Below are positions 53,960-64,000 of a stretch of 64,000 nucleotides of DNA, piece by piece. Every line of letters begins with the position of its first letter. Position 1 is the stretch's first letter. The notes below the pieces were generated by a model. The model did not search any database. It was not told the origin of the DNA and worked only from the letters and a program-made list of their open reading frames with translations. The stretch comes from Aricia agestis (Eukaryota; Arthropoda; Insecta; Lepidoptera; Lycaenidae), in contig NC_056408.1 in the NCBI RefSeq assembly GCF_905147365.1, positions 7,812,001-7,876,000 on the forward strand, given 5' to 3'. The translations under genes were made by a program, and so were the position numbers.

Positions 53960-55520
53960 TAAAGCTATTTTGTTACTTCAGGTAGTCAAAGTCTGTCAAA
54001 GTAGATGTGATGAAACACAGCGTGTTAATATAAGCATTGTTTCAGGACGCTCTGTGAGGCTGTGGAGTGTGGACTGTGATGTTGATCCGGCTTAGTCGGC
54101 CTGTTCGAGCGCGAAAGCATGGCTCTAGAATCTAGACTCTAGAGCATTGATTCCCAAAGTGGTCCAGGTGGACCCCCAGGGGTCCACGGGAGCCCGACAG
54201 GGGTCTACGCTTGCGTGGAAGAAAAATGGGGGTCCAGAAGTCGTTAACTCTGGTCGTTAGACTCCTGGTCTATAAAAATTTGGTGACCCGACTTGACTTC
54301 TCCTATGAATATAGGCATTAGGCATACAATATTACATTAGCAGATTAAAATATATTACAGAGCGAGGAGATTTACGGTTATAATGAACTAAACTCAAGCA
54401 AAATATTGATATAATTTTCTGTCTATTCACCAAGTATATCCCTCCCATTACAATTATTGCTTTTATGTCAAGTTACCATTGTAGAAATTGAAATGTTGAT
54501 TATATTGCGACTGTTTTTAGAATAATAATCATGGTTAGAGACTATCGTCTTGATGTTAAATTGATTCTACTACGATATAACAACATAAGTAAAAATGTGT
54601 AATTTTTGTGTTAAATAGCTACAAAACAAGAAAATATAAATTGCGTTGGTTAGTTGCGTAATAGTATACCACTCCGAAATGGAAGCTTATTGATTCCTTG
54701 TAGGTACTGACTTGTGAGGCAAACTTAGAATACAAAAAAGTAAAGTTGGATGATATGCTTTTTAGACTGGCCTTGAACGTAGGGGAGGGGGGGGGGGGGG
54801 GGGGCTGCGCATGTCTTCTTCTCTACTAATCGCAATTATATAGAGCCATAAAGGATCACTTTAGATTAATTTTAAAATTAAATTATTATCATAGTGTTGA
54901 AGTGTTGAAGTTTAATTGCAAAGCAATTGCAAATTGTTGATTCTTAATTGCAAAGCAAACAAGCTAATTAGATTTGTTTACAAGCTCACATTTGCACGAT
55001 CTCCAAATTTATAAAAAGAAAATGTAATTATTGTCTTAATATTTCCCCAGAGGGTAAATTAATTTTTGTGGAAGAAGCGTTTTAATCAAAGTTGAGTGAA
55101 ATAAAATGGCAGGGCTCTTCGGACAAATCATTTTAATGTCCTTAACTTTTTAGACGTATTAATAATATTATATTACTAAAATCCAAAATTGAGAATTTAT
55201 TAAAGTCAAAATTATTGAGAAAAATATTTTGTAAGAAAATTTAATGACCAATAGGCAGATGTAAATTATCTTTGTACGAAAATCTACTAATCTAAGAGAA
55301 GGAATTGGACACACTGAAACAAAACGAGAGGAAGGATGACTTGGCGATGCTAAAAGCAATATTTAATTTCAGTAGCGAGCGCCTCTTTACATAATATTAT
55401 ATTATTTTTTAATAATTATTTGTGCATCACCACGTCGCTCTCTTGATTGGTTTCGCGTGAGGTCAGCTTAATGTAACAAAAAACATTGCATAATATTTAA
55501 AAGTAAAAATGGTACAGTAC
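53960..55520. other. no gene seen; repeat at 54140-54240 and poly(G)
   Basis: gattcccaaagtggtccagg and tggacccccaggggtccac (54150-54200) match the start of an arthropod hAT-type MITE I recognise, but no matching end was found. A run of 18 G lies at 54787-54804. Short ORFs only. Confidence 0.4.
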
Positions 55521-55656
55521 GGGAGCCCTAGAACAATTTTTTTTTATTATCAAGCAAATTTTTTGTGAGTAGCTTCATTTTAATAAGACGAACAACTTTT
55601 TTATCTGCGAAAAATCTCGAAAGTGGTAGCTAACAGAAATAGAAAGGATTTCATAC

Positions 55657-56236
55657 TGTTACGTTCTAGGGTTCGAGGATTTGGAGAGAAAGACCTGCTG
55701 ACTCTCTTGAAGTCTTTATTCACTAAGTCCAGGTCACACAAGCACACACTAGGTCACAACACTTAGCACTAAGTCCAAAACACTAAGCACTATCACTGTC
55801 CTAGGTCGTAGCCAAGTCGCAGGTTTCACTGGTTCACTCACTATTGATCACTTGTGTTCACTCCGAAGTCGCCTTGATGATAGCTCGAAACGAACTGAAC
55901 TGCCGCGCCGTCTACCTGCGGCTTTTTATATGGCGAGACGAATTCCAGAAAGTCCCCGATACACGTAAACAAGTAAACAAGTGTCGGAACTTTCTAGGAG
56001 GCTCGAGCATGTACCACAATAAACATAAACAACTAAACACGTAAACAAAATAAATCGGTAAACACGATAACAAGACACTTCTAGAAAGTTCGAGCACAGT
56101 CTATTCGAGTATGTACTAGCGCACCTAACGCCATCTAGTATTGAGTAGGGGATTTATGTTGCCTGTGTTCCCTCGGTAAGTTTTGCTGGTTTGTCGCTAG
56201 ATGGCACTACGTGTCCGTATACCATGTACCGTAACA
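55657..56236 (-). repeat. Gypsy 3' LTR
   Basis: 580 bp, minus-strand TGTTACGG to CGTAACA. Contains a TATA-like tataaaaagccgcagg (minus, about 55918-55933) and an aataaag signal (about 55712). Same length as the other LTR, with about eight substitutions. Confidence 0.95.
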
Positions 56237-56256
56237 CTACTCCCCTCTTAGAGATG
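56237..56256 (-). promoter_or_regulatory. Polypurine tract
   Basis: The minus strand reads aagaggggagtag immediately before the 3' LTR, the expected plus-strand primer. Confidence 0.8.
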
Positions 56257-56547
56257 CTCGTCCCGAGCATCATTGTTACTGCCATGGTAACGCGCCAGAC
56301 GGTCTATGTGTACCACTTTGAATGTCCCTCTTGGTTGCTTTTGAATCCTGTAAGTCACATCATTCAATCGGGTAACCACTTTGTATGGGCCGTCCCACTT
56401 GGTCTGCAACTTTGGAGATTTCCCTTTTCGGCGAGTCGGGTTATGCAGCCACACCAGTGTCCCTTCTTCGAAGCCGCTTGTATTCGATTTCCGGTCGTAT
56501 CTGGTCTTCATGTTCTCACTTGACTGTAACCCATTTTCCCGCACCAT
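56248..56547 (-). pseudogene. Gypsy integrase C-terminus (GPY/F module)
   Basis: About 90 residues in a frame shifted from the main pol frame. FEEGTLVWLHNPTRRKGKSP and KLQTKWDGPYKVVTRLND are the GPY/F module at the end of Ty3/gypsy integrases, and VVHIDRLARY follows. It stops at 56248, just before the polypurine tract. The frame break from the upstream pol frame is near 56545-56570. Confidence 0.85.
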
Positions 56548-58784
56548 GGCGTGTATATAACTTTTTCCCTTAAATCGCAGACATAATCTGGTACGGTCTT
56601 TGGTTCTTCCGGTGATCCTCCTGTCAAAAGGTCTACTGGTACTCGTAGTTCTCTACCGTAATTGACATACGCTGGGGTAGCTTTTATGCTCTCATGCTCG
56701 GCGGTACGGTACGACAGAAGGAAGAGTGGTATGTACTTGTCCCAATCCTTTCGTTTGTCATCTACCAATTTCGCCAAATGCCTCTCAAGGGTCTGGTTTA
56801 ATCTTTCAACCATTCCATCAGACTGTGGATGGTACGCTGTGGTCCTCGTCTTATGCATTCCCAAAATTCTGCACACTTCCTGGAAGACCTGCGATTCGAA
56901 ATTCCTGCCCTGATCAGAATGGATTTCCAGAGGCACACCAAACCGAGATATCACTTCTTCGAGTAATTTAGAAGCGACTGTTGTAGCTTCTTGGTTTGGT
57001 ATGGCGAACACTTCGGGCCATTTGGTGAAGTAATCCATGACGACCATAAAATACTTGTTTCCCGATTCCGTCACGGGGAATGGTCCAGCTACGTCAACTG
57101 CAATTCGTTCCCACGGTGCGCCAACGTTATACAACCGCAGGTTCCCACGGCTCCTAGTCTGTGGTCCCTTCACTGCAGCGCAAGTAGTGCATTTACGGCA
57201 CCAATCCTGTACATCGTCTCGACAATGCAACCAGTAGAATCGTTCTCGCACTTTTGTTAACGTCCTCTTGACACCTAGATGACCTCCTGATACGCCATCG
57301 TGTATTTCACGGAGAACATCTGGTACCCTCGTTCTTGGGACAACTATCTGAAGATGGAACTCTCTGCCGTTAGTCTTCTCCCATTTCCGGTAGAGTATTC
57401 CGTTTTGAAGTATCAGACTGTCCCATTGCGCCCAGTACGCCTTAATGACAGCGCCAGTGGGTGCAACCTCACTCCAGACTGGTTTTACACCAACCCGTTT
57501 CTTCCATGTGATGATGTGCCGAAGGTCGTCATCTCTTTCTTGAGCTTCCCTCATAGCATCATTCTCCCATGGACCCAAAGGACTTGCTTTCGTTAACTTT
57601 AATGTCACATCATTAGATTCCTGCTTAACACAATGTTTGCAGTCTTCTGAACACGGCCTTCGTGAGAGTGCGTCGGCATTCCCATGCGACTTTCCGCTGC
57701 GGTGTTCGGTCTTGAAATCGTACTCCTGGAGCTGTTCAGTCCATCGTGCTACTTGACCTTCTGGGTTCTTGAACTGTAGTAGCCACTTCAACGCTGCGTG
57801 ATCAGTTCGCAGTAAAAACTGTATGCCAATAAGATACTTGCTGAAATGTTGTAGCGTCTTTACGACAGCCAAGAGTTCTCTTCTTGTCACACAGTAGTTT
57901 CTCTCTGGCTTAGATAAAGATTTGCTGAAATATGCAATTACAACTTCTCTTTCGGCCTGTTTTTGAGATAACACCCCTCCAATGGCCGTGTTGCTTGCAT
58001 CCGTGTCGACTATAAACTGACCTTCAGGTTGTGGGTACCCCAGGATTGGTGTTTCACAGAGATGTTTCTTCAGTTTCTGAAAATAGTCTTCAGAAGTCTC
58101 GTCCCAAATAAACTGTCGTTTATCCTCTGTCAGCCGATGTAATAATGGCTTGGCTATCTCTGAGAATCCCTTAACAAAACGCCTGTAGTAGGAGCATAGG
58201 CCGAGAAATGCCCGCACTTCGGTTTTGTTCTTAGGGGTTGGCCAATTTTGAACTGCTTCCAGTTTCTCCGGGTCCGTCTGGATTCCATCACTGGAGATAA
58301 CATGGCCGAGATAATTAACCTTACTCCTGAATAAACGACACTTTTTCGGATTCAACTTTAACTTGGCCCCCTCTATTTTGGCGAAAACTCGTTCTAAGTT
58401 TCGCAAATGGTCCTCGAAGTCGCGGCCAACAATGATGACGTCGTCCAAGTAGACTAAGCAAGCCTCTCCAACTAAGCCTGCCAGTACACACTCCATGAGT
58501 CGCTCAAACGTGGCAGGTGCATTGCACAATCCAAAGGGCATGACGTTAAACTGCCATAAACCTTTACCGGTGGAGAACGCTGTCTTCTCCTTGTCTTTTG
58601 GATGAATTTCCACCTGCCAGTATCCAGATTTCAGGTCCAGGGTCGAGAACCATTTCATGCCACTCAAGGTATCCAGAGTGTCGTCGATTCGAGGTAATGG
58701 ATAGCTGTCCTTCTTAGTGACATCATTGAGACGCCTGTAGTAGATACAAAATCTTGTGCTGCCGTCTTTCTTCTTCACTAACAC
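56508..58784 (-). pseudogene. Gypsy Pol: RT, RNase H, integrase core
   Basis: About 758 codons open in one frame. Reverse transcriptase: TRFCIYYRRLN, FSTLDLKSGYWQ, FNVMPFGLCNAPATFERLME and the catalytic YLDD at about residue 113, then FLGLCSYYRRFV. RNase H: FIVDTDASNTAIGGVLSQ, TRRELLAVV, LRTDHAALKWLL and GNADALSRRPC. Integrase: HHCC zinc set (HDGVSGGHLG to CRKCTTCAAVKG) and the DDE core with IAVDVAGPFPV, LEIHSDQGRNFES and QSDGMVERLNQTLER. All catalytic residues are in place. The frame starts inside RT because of an upstream break, and the C-terminus is cut by another near 56550. The frame's first residue is not a natural start. Confidence 0.9.
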
Positions 58785-59298
58785 AACAGGTGAGCACCAC
58801 GGACTTGCAGACGGTTCAATAATCTTATTTCCTTCTCATGTCCTCCAAACGGCCTTCAACTTCTTTTTCCTTTGCAATGGGTATCCGTCTTGCTTGTTGA
58901 CGAATTGGGTTTTCGCTTCCCGTATCTATCCTGTGCTGAACCATCGACGTTCTTCCAAGGTCACCTTCTTGACCGGAGAAGATATTCGCGTGGCGTTGTA
59001 AAAACTTCTTAGCTTTCATGCTCTGCGAATAAGTCAGATTACTCTTGCAGTCATCGAGTAGCTCAGTTACTAATCCGTAGTTGCTGTTGTTGGCTGAGTC
59101 TGCGCCTGTCATCGAACTACACTTTCTCATCCAGACTACTTCCTCGCACTTTCCAATGACGTCACCTTTGTTCAAGCAGTTCTCGCGATCACTAAGATTC
59201 AAAACCCTGACCACAGCGTTACTGCTTCCACTAACAAGGGTTCTCGCCGTCATCAGTTTTTGCGCTGATGTCTTGGTAGGTGTGTCTTCGACACGCAT
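58785..59298 (-). pseudogene. Gypsy protease-RT linker and RT N-terminus
   Basis: MRVEDTPTKTSAQKL through DRENCLNKGDVIG to FLQRHANIFSGQEGDLGRTS and VQHRIDTGSENPIRQQARRI, the stretch before the RT palm in Ty3/gypsy Pol. The frame breaks on both sides: near 59280 at an A-rich run after the protease frame, and near 58825 before the RT frame. Confidence 0.85.
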
Positions 59299-60440
59299 CT
59301 GTTTGTCTTTTTCTTTCCAGCTGGCGGTAGTTTCACCAGCACTTTAGCTTCCGCACGTCCAGGTATTATGACTTTCTTTACACATTCAACTTTCCCGCAG
59401 GCGCCTCCAAGGATGAAAATTTCTTCTTCACCACACTTGAAAACTCCGTCAGCAACATTAATTCTGCAGTTGTGCTTCTTCATGAAATCCAAACCCAAGA
59501 TGCAATCATCCATAATCTCAGCCACGATAACGTCATGAGGGTATGAAGATCCCCCTACATTAATCGTAACTGACATTTCTCCCAGGACGGGTATTGGCTG
59601 ACCGGAGGCAGTAAGGAGCCGACAGTTAATTCTCTTCTTGTGTCTTCTTGCGGCTTTTACCAGATTTGGGTTCACTATCGTTCTAGAGGCTCCTGTGTCT
59701 AGAGTAATTTTGCAATCCGTCCTGTTAATAGTCCCCTGAATTACAAGACTATTCCCGCTGCATGCTTGGGAGATAACAGTTATCGGGGCTTCCTCCGCGT
59801 CAGCCAGTACTTGCCCCTTAGTCCTGGCTTTTATTCGATCCCGGGCAGGGGACGAAGCCCCTTGCTTCTTCAGCTCCTCCATTTGTTCCTCGAGCCTTTT
59901 CATTCTTGCCATCTGGGTCTCCTTCTGCGGGCAGTTGAGCTGAATATGGCCCCTCTCGCCGCACTTGTAGCACATGGCTCCAGAACTTCTCTTCGTAGGA
60001 GCCTTAATCTCCTTCTGTGGACAGTTGAGCTGAAGATGGCCCCTCTCGCCGCACTTGTAGCACATGGCTCCAGAACTTCTCTTCGTAGGAGCCTTAATCT
60101 CCTTCTGTGGGCAATTGAGCTGAAGATGGCCCCTCTCGCCGCACTTGTAGCACATGGCTCCAAAACTTTTCTTTATAGGAGCCTTAACCTCCTTGACTTC
60201 TTCAGAGACCTCGCGGATCTTATAGGTCTGCCATATGTCACGCCGAACAGCCTCGACCTCCAAAGCATGCGCCAATGCTTCCTTAATCGAGGTGTGGTGA
60301 CGTAGCCTCACTGCAGCTCTGACCTCCGGGTCCTTGATTCCGTCGACAAATGCTTGCACAATATTCGTGTCGACCATCTTGGAATCGGCTCCTGGGTTTG
60401 CCTTCTTGACCAGTTTTCCAATTCAACGCCCATTGTTGTA
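59253..60440 (-). pseudogene. Gypsy gag C-terminus (three zinc knuckles) and protease
   Basis: Open from about 60440 (the ATG at 60377 lies within gag and is not a natural start). NIVQAFVDGI, ALEVEAVRRDIW belong to gag. Three CCHC knuckles, each MCYKCGERGH(L/I)QLNC, lie in a 30-residue tandem repeat (about 59930-60190). A coiled helix (MKRLEEQMEELKK) leads to the aspartic protease with its active site in ITLDTGASRTIV, then HDVIVAEIMDDCILGLDFMK. Gag and protease are thus in one frame here, as in several gypsy lineages. The frame ends at 59253. Confidence 0.9.
59925..60195. repeat. 90-bp tandem repeat coding for zinc knuckles
   Basis: Three units; cttgtagcacatggctcc recurs every 90 bp. The two outer units differ slightly. 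Most Ty3/gypsy gags have one or two knuckles. Confidence 0.9.
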
Positions 60441-61059
60441 GTCCCTCTCCTGAGCGTTGGACTCTGTCACGAAGTTGAGCACGAAACACGTGCTCCAGGT
60501 GTCGCTCCCCGTATCTGGATTCAAGGGCCTCTATCAGGTCTTGGAACCCTTTTCCTGTATGTGCTTCCAGGACCGACAAAGCTTTCCCTCTGAGCGCATT
60601 AGTGAGAGCGGTCAGGCATTGTTCGTCAGTCCATCCGTTGGCAGAAGCAACCGTCTGGAATTGCTGACGATAAGCGTTCCAAGAAGTAGTGCCGTCGTAT
60701 GGCGGTAATTTTACCCTTGGCCCGTGTGCCACTCCGGAAGTTCCACTACACGTCGCGACTCCTGTGGTTTCCAGGGGAACTTTCCACTTCTGTAGTTCTG
60801 TGAGGCCGGTTTTCACATTTTCCATATCCACTCCTAGCCCGGTAACGCGTTCTTCCATTATGTCGACATCTTTCCGAAGCTTAGTCACCGTGTCACTAAC
60901 ATCCTTTATTGCCAATAGCGCTTTTTCTTGAAGGTCCTTTTGTTGCTCTTGAGACCCCATCATTGCCCTTTGAGAATCTTGCAAAGCACCGAGTTTGCGG
61001 TCTTGGGCATCTTGCAAAGCCTGAATTAACTCAATTATGCTTTCCAATTGAGGTGCCAT
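60283..61059 (-). pseudogene. Gypsy gag, N-terminal and capsid part
   Basis: From about 61059: IIELIQALQDAQDRKLGALQ and a long heptad-rich helix with LRKDVDIMEERVTGLG (coiled coil, about residues 5-90), then a linker and the capsid-like region: LPPYDGTTSWNAYRQQFQTV, CLTALTNALRGKALSVLE, LESRYGERHLE and SGEGLQQWAL. After QQWAL near 60430 the frame changes into non-gag sequence while the gag pattern continues in the next frame. The apparent start ATG at 61059 may not be the real one, because coding-like sequence continues upstream. Confidence 0.85.
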
Positions 61060-61496
61060 TTGAGGGGCCGTAGAAACAACGGGCGTAGCAAGATGGATGG
61101 AGCTGGTCGACGGGGCCTGAGCAGGTGGGGCCCAGTGGGCGGGGCTAGTGAGCGTGGCCTGAGTGGGCGTGGCCTGGTGGGCGGAGCCAGTGGGCGTGGC
61201 TTCACCCGAAGCGGGTGGAGCCTGGGGGCATGGTCAGTGGGCGGAGCCTGGTGGGCGGGGCCAGCGGGTGGGGCCTGCCCCGCAGTGGGCGGAGCTTGGT
61301 CCCCAGTGGGTGTGGCCTCCGCAGCCCGTTGCGCCCTTGTCCTGATACTTCCCTCGAAGTCCTCTCTCGGAGTCAATGGTACTGCGCCCTTGTCCTCACA
61401 CTCTTCTTGAACTCCTCTCTCGGAGTCAATAGCAGCAGCTCGCTGCGCCCTTGTCCTGACGCTTCCCTTGAAGTCCTCTCTCGGAGTCAATGGCAT
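61060..61496 (-). pseudogene. Gypsy gag leader region with tandem repeats
   Basis: From the ATG at 61496 (MPLTPREDFKGSVRTRAQRA), 20 bases beyond the primer site, the motif LTPREDF(K/E)GS(V/I)RTRAQRAA occurs twice in frame, with a shifted third copy between. A proline-rich stretch coded by a GC-rich repeat (gtgggcggagcc type, about 61080-61310) follows. The frame does not match that of the capsid part, so there is a break in the GC-rich repeat. Could be gag N-terminus or a leader ORF. Confidence 0.6.
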
Positions 61497-61502
61497 CTCC
61501 AA

Positions 61503-61522
61503 ATCCTCACTTCCGACACCAG
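61503..61522 (-). promoter_or_regulatory. Primer-binding site, probably tRNA-Leu
   Basis: Just inside the 5' LTR the minus strand reads tggtgtcggaagtgaggat, which pairs, with one or two mismatches, to the 3' end of insect tRNA-Leu (..cacttctgacaCCA) as I recall it. Some gypsy lineages (mdg3-like) prime with tRNA-Leu. Confidence 0.65.
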
Positions 61523-61523
61523 T

Positions 61524-62103
61524 TGTTACGTGCTAGGGTTCGAGGATTTGGAGAGAAAGACCTGCTGACTCTCTTGAAGACTTTATTCACTAAGTCCAGG
61601 TCACACAAGCACACACTAGGTCACAACACTTAGCACTAAGTCCAAAACACTAAGCACTATCACTGTCCTAGGTCGTAGCCAAGTCGCAGGTTTCACTGGT
61701 TCACTCACTATTGATCACTTGTGTTCACTCCGAAGTCGCCTTGATGATAGCTCGAAACGAACTGAACTGCCACGCCGTCTACCTGCGGCTTTTTATATGG
61801 CGAGACGAATTCCAGAAAGTTCCCGATACACGTAAACAAGTAAACAAGTGTCGGAACTTTCTAGGAGGCTTGAGCATGTACCACAATAAACATAAACAAC
61901 TAAACACGTAAACAAAATAAACCGGTAAACACGTAAACAAGACACTTCTAGAAAGTTCGAGCACAGTCTATTCGAGTATGTACTAGCGCACCTAACGCCA
62001 TCTAGTATTGAGTAGGGGATTTATGTTGCCTGTGTTCCCTCGGTAAGTTTTGCTGGTTTGTCGCTAGATGGCACTACGTGTCCGTATACCATGTACCGTA
62101 ACA
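61524..62103 (-). repeat. Gypsy 5' LTR
   Basis: 580 bp, minus-strand TGTTACGG to CGTAACA. TATA-like tataaaaagccgcagg on the minus strand at about 61785-61800. It would drive transcription leftward through the element. Confidence 0.95.
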
Positions 62104-62479
62104 ATACTTTGACTTGATGGTCCTAAAATCAACCAAGTTTTGTTGATTACATAACCCTACAACGGAACCCTAACTAGCTGATTTTTTGTATATTATAATA
62201 GATTAATAGTCATATAATTTAAGAGTAAAATTGTCCTACAAATAAAACAGTCCATATTTAGGACCGTCAATTCAAAGTTCTATCCATCCTATCTCTGTTA
62301 GCTACCACTTTCGAGATTTTTCGCAAATAAAAATGCTGTTCGTTCTATCAAAATGAAGCTACTCACAAAAAATTTGCTTGATAGTAACCAAAAAAAAATG
62401 TTCTAGGGCTTCCTTACTACTACTGAGTAGTAAATAACATACTATCGACAACTCTCAAAATATTCTACTTAACACTTAC

Positions 62480-62681
62480 TTGGCGTGAAAGACGTGACAG
62501 GATCGAGTCCATTCTCGAAGAAGTATCTGTCACCGACTCTCGTCCTGTAGAACTGTTCTGTCAGGATACACAGGAAGGTGGGTCCCGCCTGCGCGCCGGG
62601 TACATTGTTCTCCAGAGAACCAGCCACTACCAGCTCCACGTCTTCTGGCCGAGCGTAGATCGCTTCTAGAAGTTTCACGTT
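62480..62681 (-). CDS. Animal heme peroxidase, one internal exon
   Basis: A 202-base exon on the minus strand. The acceptor ttctattcatttcag ends at 62682 and the donor gtaagt starts at 62479, so both splice sites are canonical. It encodes about 67 residues; IYARPEDVELVVAGSLE, PGAQAGPTFLCILTEQFYR and VGDRYFFENG match the conserved block of animal (chorion/peroxidasin-like) heme peroxidases, where VGPTF..I..QF.R.R.GDRF.YEN is typical. These enzymes oxidise substrates with hydrogen peroxide, often in the extracellular space or chorion. The exon lacks the heme ligand histidines, which lie in other exons. Exon ends in phase 1. The gene continues beyond the window upstream (above 64000); the downstream exon was not found, so a transposon-filled intron may extend to the left. 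Confidence 0.85.
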
Positions 62682-62826
62682 CTGAAATGAATAGAAATAT
62701 TTAAGTGTTTAGTACATTAGAAGAACGACACTAGTTTCAAATAAAGGTTCGTAGAAGAGGATTGCACTCAAGTCACATCGTCAGGGCAATACAAATTAAT
62801 AACGTTCCTACGTTTGACCTACGTCT

Positions 62827-63126
62827 TTTTTTTAATGAAAGAAGGGGGCAAACGAGCAAACGGGTCACCTGATGGAAAGCAACTTCCGTCGCCCATGGAC
62901 ACTCGCAGCATCAGAAGAGCTGCAGGTGCGTTGCCGGCCTTTTAAGAGGTAATAGGGTAATAGGGAAGGGAATAGGGGAGGAGAGGGAAGGGATTTGGGC
63001 CTCCGGTAAACTCACTCACTCGGCGAAACACAGCGCAAGCGCTGTTTCACGTCGGTTTTCTGTGAGAACATGGTATTTCTCCGGTCGAGCCGGCCCATTC
63101 GTGCCGAAGCATGGCTCGCCCACGTA
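62827..63126 (-). mobile_element. Poly(A) SINE, complete copy
   Basis: Minus strand: cgtgggcgagccatgcttcg, ggccggctcgaccggagaaa, agtgagtgagtttaccgg, ggttttccatcaggtgac-like, tcgtttgcccccttctttca, then A tail. It probably lies in an intron of the peroxidase gene, in the same orientation as that gene. Confidence 0.85.
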
Positions 63127-64000
63127 TCCTCAATAATAATTAATTAAAAAATGTTTGAAAAAAAAATCTTTTTCGCATTTTTTGTTCCGATCAAAGCTAG
63201 ATCAAAATAGGTTGAAAATATTTCATCATGAAATTCTAGAAAATACATTTTCAATCGGCGTATTGTTGTTGTTGAACAAACTATTTTACATTCCAACAAC
63301 TCCGTTCGTTGGTTACTAAATGAAACTATCGGTAAAACTTTTATAAAATAAATATTGACATATCACATGGATTTATCTGGTGCTTTTATGTACATTCTGG
63401 TTTTTTAAACTTCCTTTTTATTATTTTTGTTCTTTGTTTTTCATTTATACGTAAAATAGCGATACTAAAAGCCTAATTGTGTCTCCTTAACTAACTTAAC
63501 TTTTGAAAATATAGTGTAAGTAATGAAATGTAAGGTAAGTATTATGAATAGGTATGTATAACGCGCGTCTACATTGTTTGACTTCAGACTTCAGAGTAAA
63601 TCATATTCTCATCACAATAGAATTTATATGAAAAAAAAGAAGAATAGATTTTTATAGCATTCAAGAAATGACGCGATTTTTTTTTATTATAAAATTAAGA
63701 CCGTCCATGGACTATTCGCCCATATCCTTTTTTTTAATGACGCTATTAGATTTCAGTAGGTAACTGACATGTAATGGCGCGAAAATATACGAACAAATTA
63801 ATTGAAATTAAAAACTTCGAATTTTCTCTTACAAAAACTTGTTGAAACGGTCGCTCAGCAAACAGTATCAATAGATTTACTGTTCAAGTTTTAATTGGGA
63901 TGCATTTTCCGGGTTCAAACGTGTGGAATGGGACTTCGGTAATTAAATACTTTGATTTTGGACTCACGCCAAATAGTTTTGTATTACAGGCACCTATTAT
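63127..64000. other. no exon seen
   Basis: AT-rich, with no ORF that continues the peroxidase. Probably intron upstream of the 62480-62681 exon. Confidence 0.45.

Larger units (their letters stand above)
55657..62103 (-). mobile_element. Full-length Ty3/gypsy LTR retrotransposon
   Basis: 6447 bp, LTR to LTR, flanked by ATAC at 55653-55656 and 62104-62107. Minus-strand order: 5' LTR, primer-binding site, gag, protease, RT, RNase H, integrase, polypurine tract, 3' LTR. No env region follows integrase. Several single-base frame breaks interrupt otherwise long frames (about 61.2, 60.42, 59.28, 58.8, 56.55 kb). The LTRs differ at about 8 of 580 positions, so the insertion is fairly young. Confidence 0.95.
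55523..62418. mobile_element. Foldback element split by the gypsy insertion
   Basis: gggagccctagaaca at about 55530 is mirrored by tgttctagggcttcc at about 62398-62412; the arms (ttttttgtgagtagcttcat, gaaagtggtagctaacagaa) pair with the reverse complement at about 62290-62380. The gypsy element lies in the left-arm side of the centre. Same family as 53057-53950. Confidence 0.75.

Noticed and set aside
59766..60305. 179-residue plus-strand ORF with three repeats
   Set aside because: Antisense of the gypsy zinc-knuckle repeats.

Overview
The window reads as a stretch of moth or butterfly (Lepidoptera) genome. The grounds are high AT content, many repeats of kinds known from Lepidoptera (tRNA-headed SINEs, a poly(A) SINE whose tail side carries a gcaaacgagcaaacgggtc motif, small Lep1-like Helitrons that start TC..ACTAATATTATAAA and end CTAG between A and T, a MITE with GGTTGCACCA ends), insect-type LTR and non-LTR retrotransposons, and one spliced exon of an animal heme peroxidase. 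No bacterial-style genes, rRNA, CRISPR array or convincing functional tRNA gene was found. Almost everything is mobile DNA, much of it nested.

Layout. 1-11 kb: palindromic MITEs, a hAT-type MITE with exact 8-bp target duplications (4501-4719), SINEs, a small Helitron (7658-7939), and an arginine/glutamate-rich ORF with 23-residue tandem repeats (8958-9593, minus) that resembles the N-terminus of lepidopteran Helitron proteins. About 11-16.9 kb: a decayed BEL/Pao retrotransposon (plus strand) with gag, zinc knuckle, protease remnant, RT, RNase H region, integrase and the start of an env-like segment; a SINE splits its 3' coding part. 17-36 kb: LINE 3' ends, MITEs, a 781-bp tandem duplication (25103-26665), and a 2.27-kb Helitron (27384-29650) that holds a palindrome of roughly 1 kb, itself split by a solo LTR (28587-29143). 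36.6-41.9 kb: an apparently complete LINE with two intact ORFs, poly(A) tail and candidate 8-bp target duplication. 42-55 kb: LINE fragments, GC-rich palindromes, small Helitrons, foldback elements, and a LINE-gag/tRNA-like chimera at 43.3-44.0 kb. 55.66-62.10 kb: a full-length Ty3/gypsy element (minus strand) with two 580-bp LTRs, ATAC target duplications, a probable tRNA-Leu primer site and single-base frame breaks, inserted into a foldback element. 62480-62681: the heme peroxidase exon (minus), the only host exon I can support. The last 1.3 kb is probably its upstream intron, with one more SINE.

The genes do not form an operon or pathway. The biology is transposon activity: the intact LINE could supply its own reverse transcription, and could possibly help non-autonomous elements; the gypsy LTRs share an ATAC/TTC target context; and many small elements are perfect or near-perfect hairpins. 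The most unexpected signal is strong over-representation of the hexamer ATCAAG on the sense strand of the BEL/Pao element, in all reading frames and in its noncoding leader. Coordinates of degenerate repeats are approximate; family assignments rest on recognition of motifs, not on database searches.
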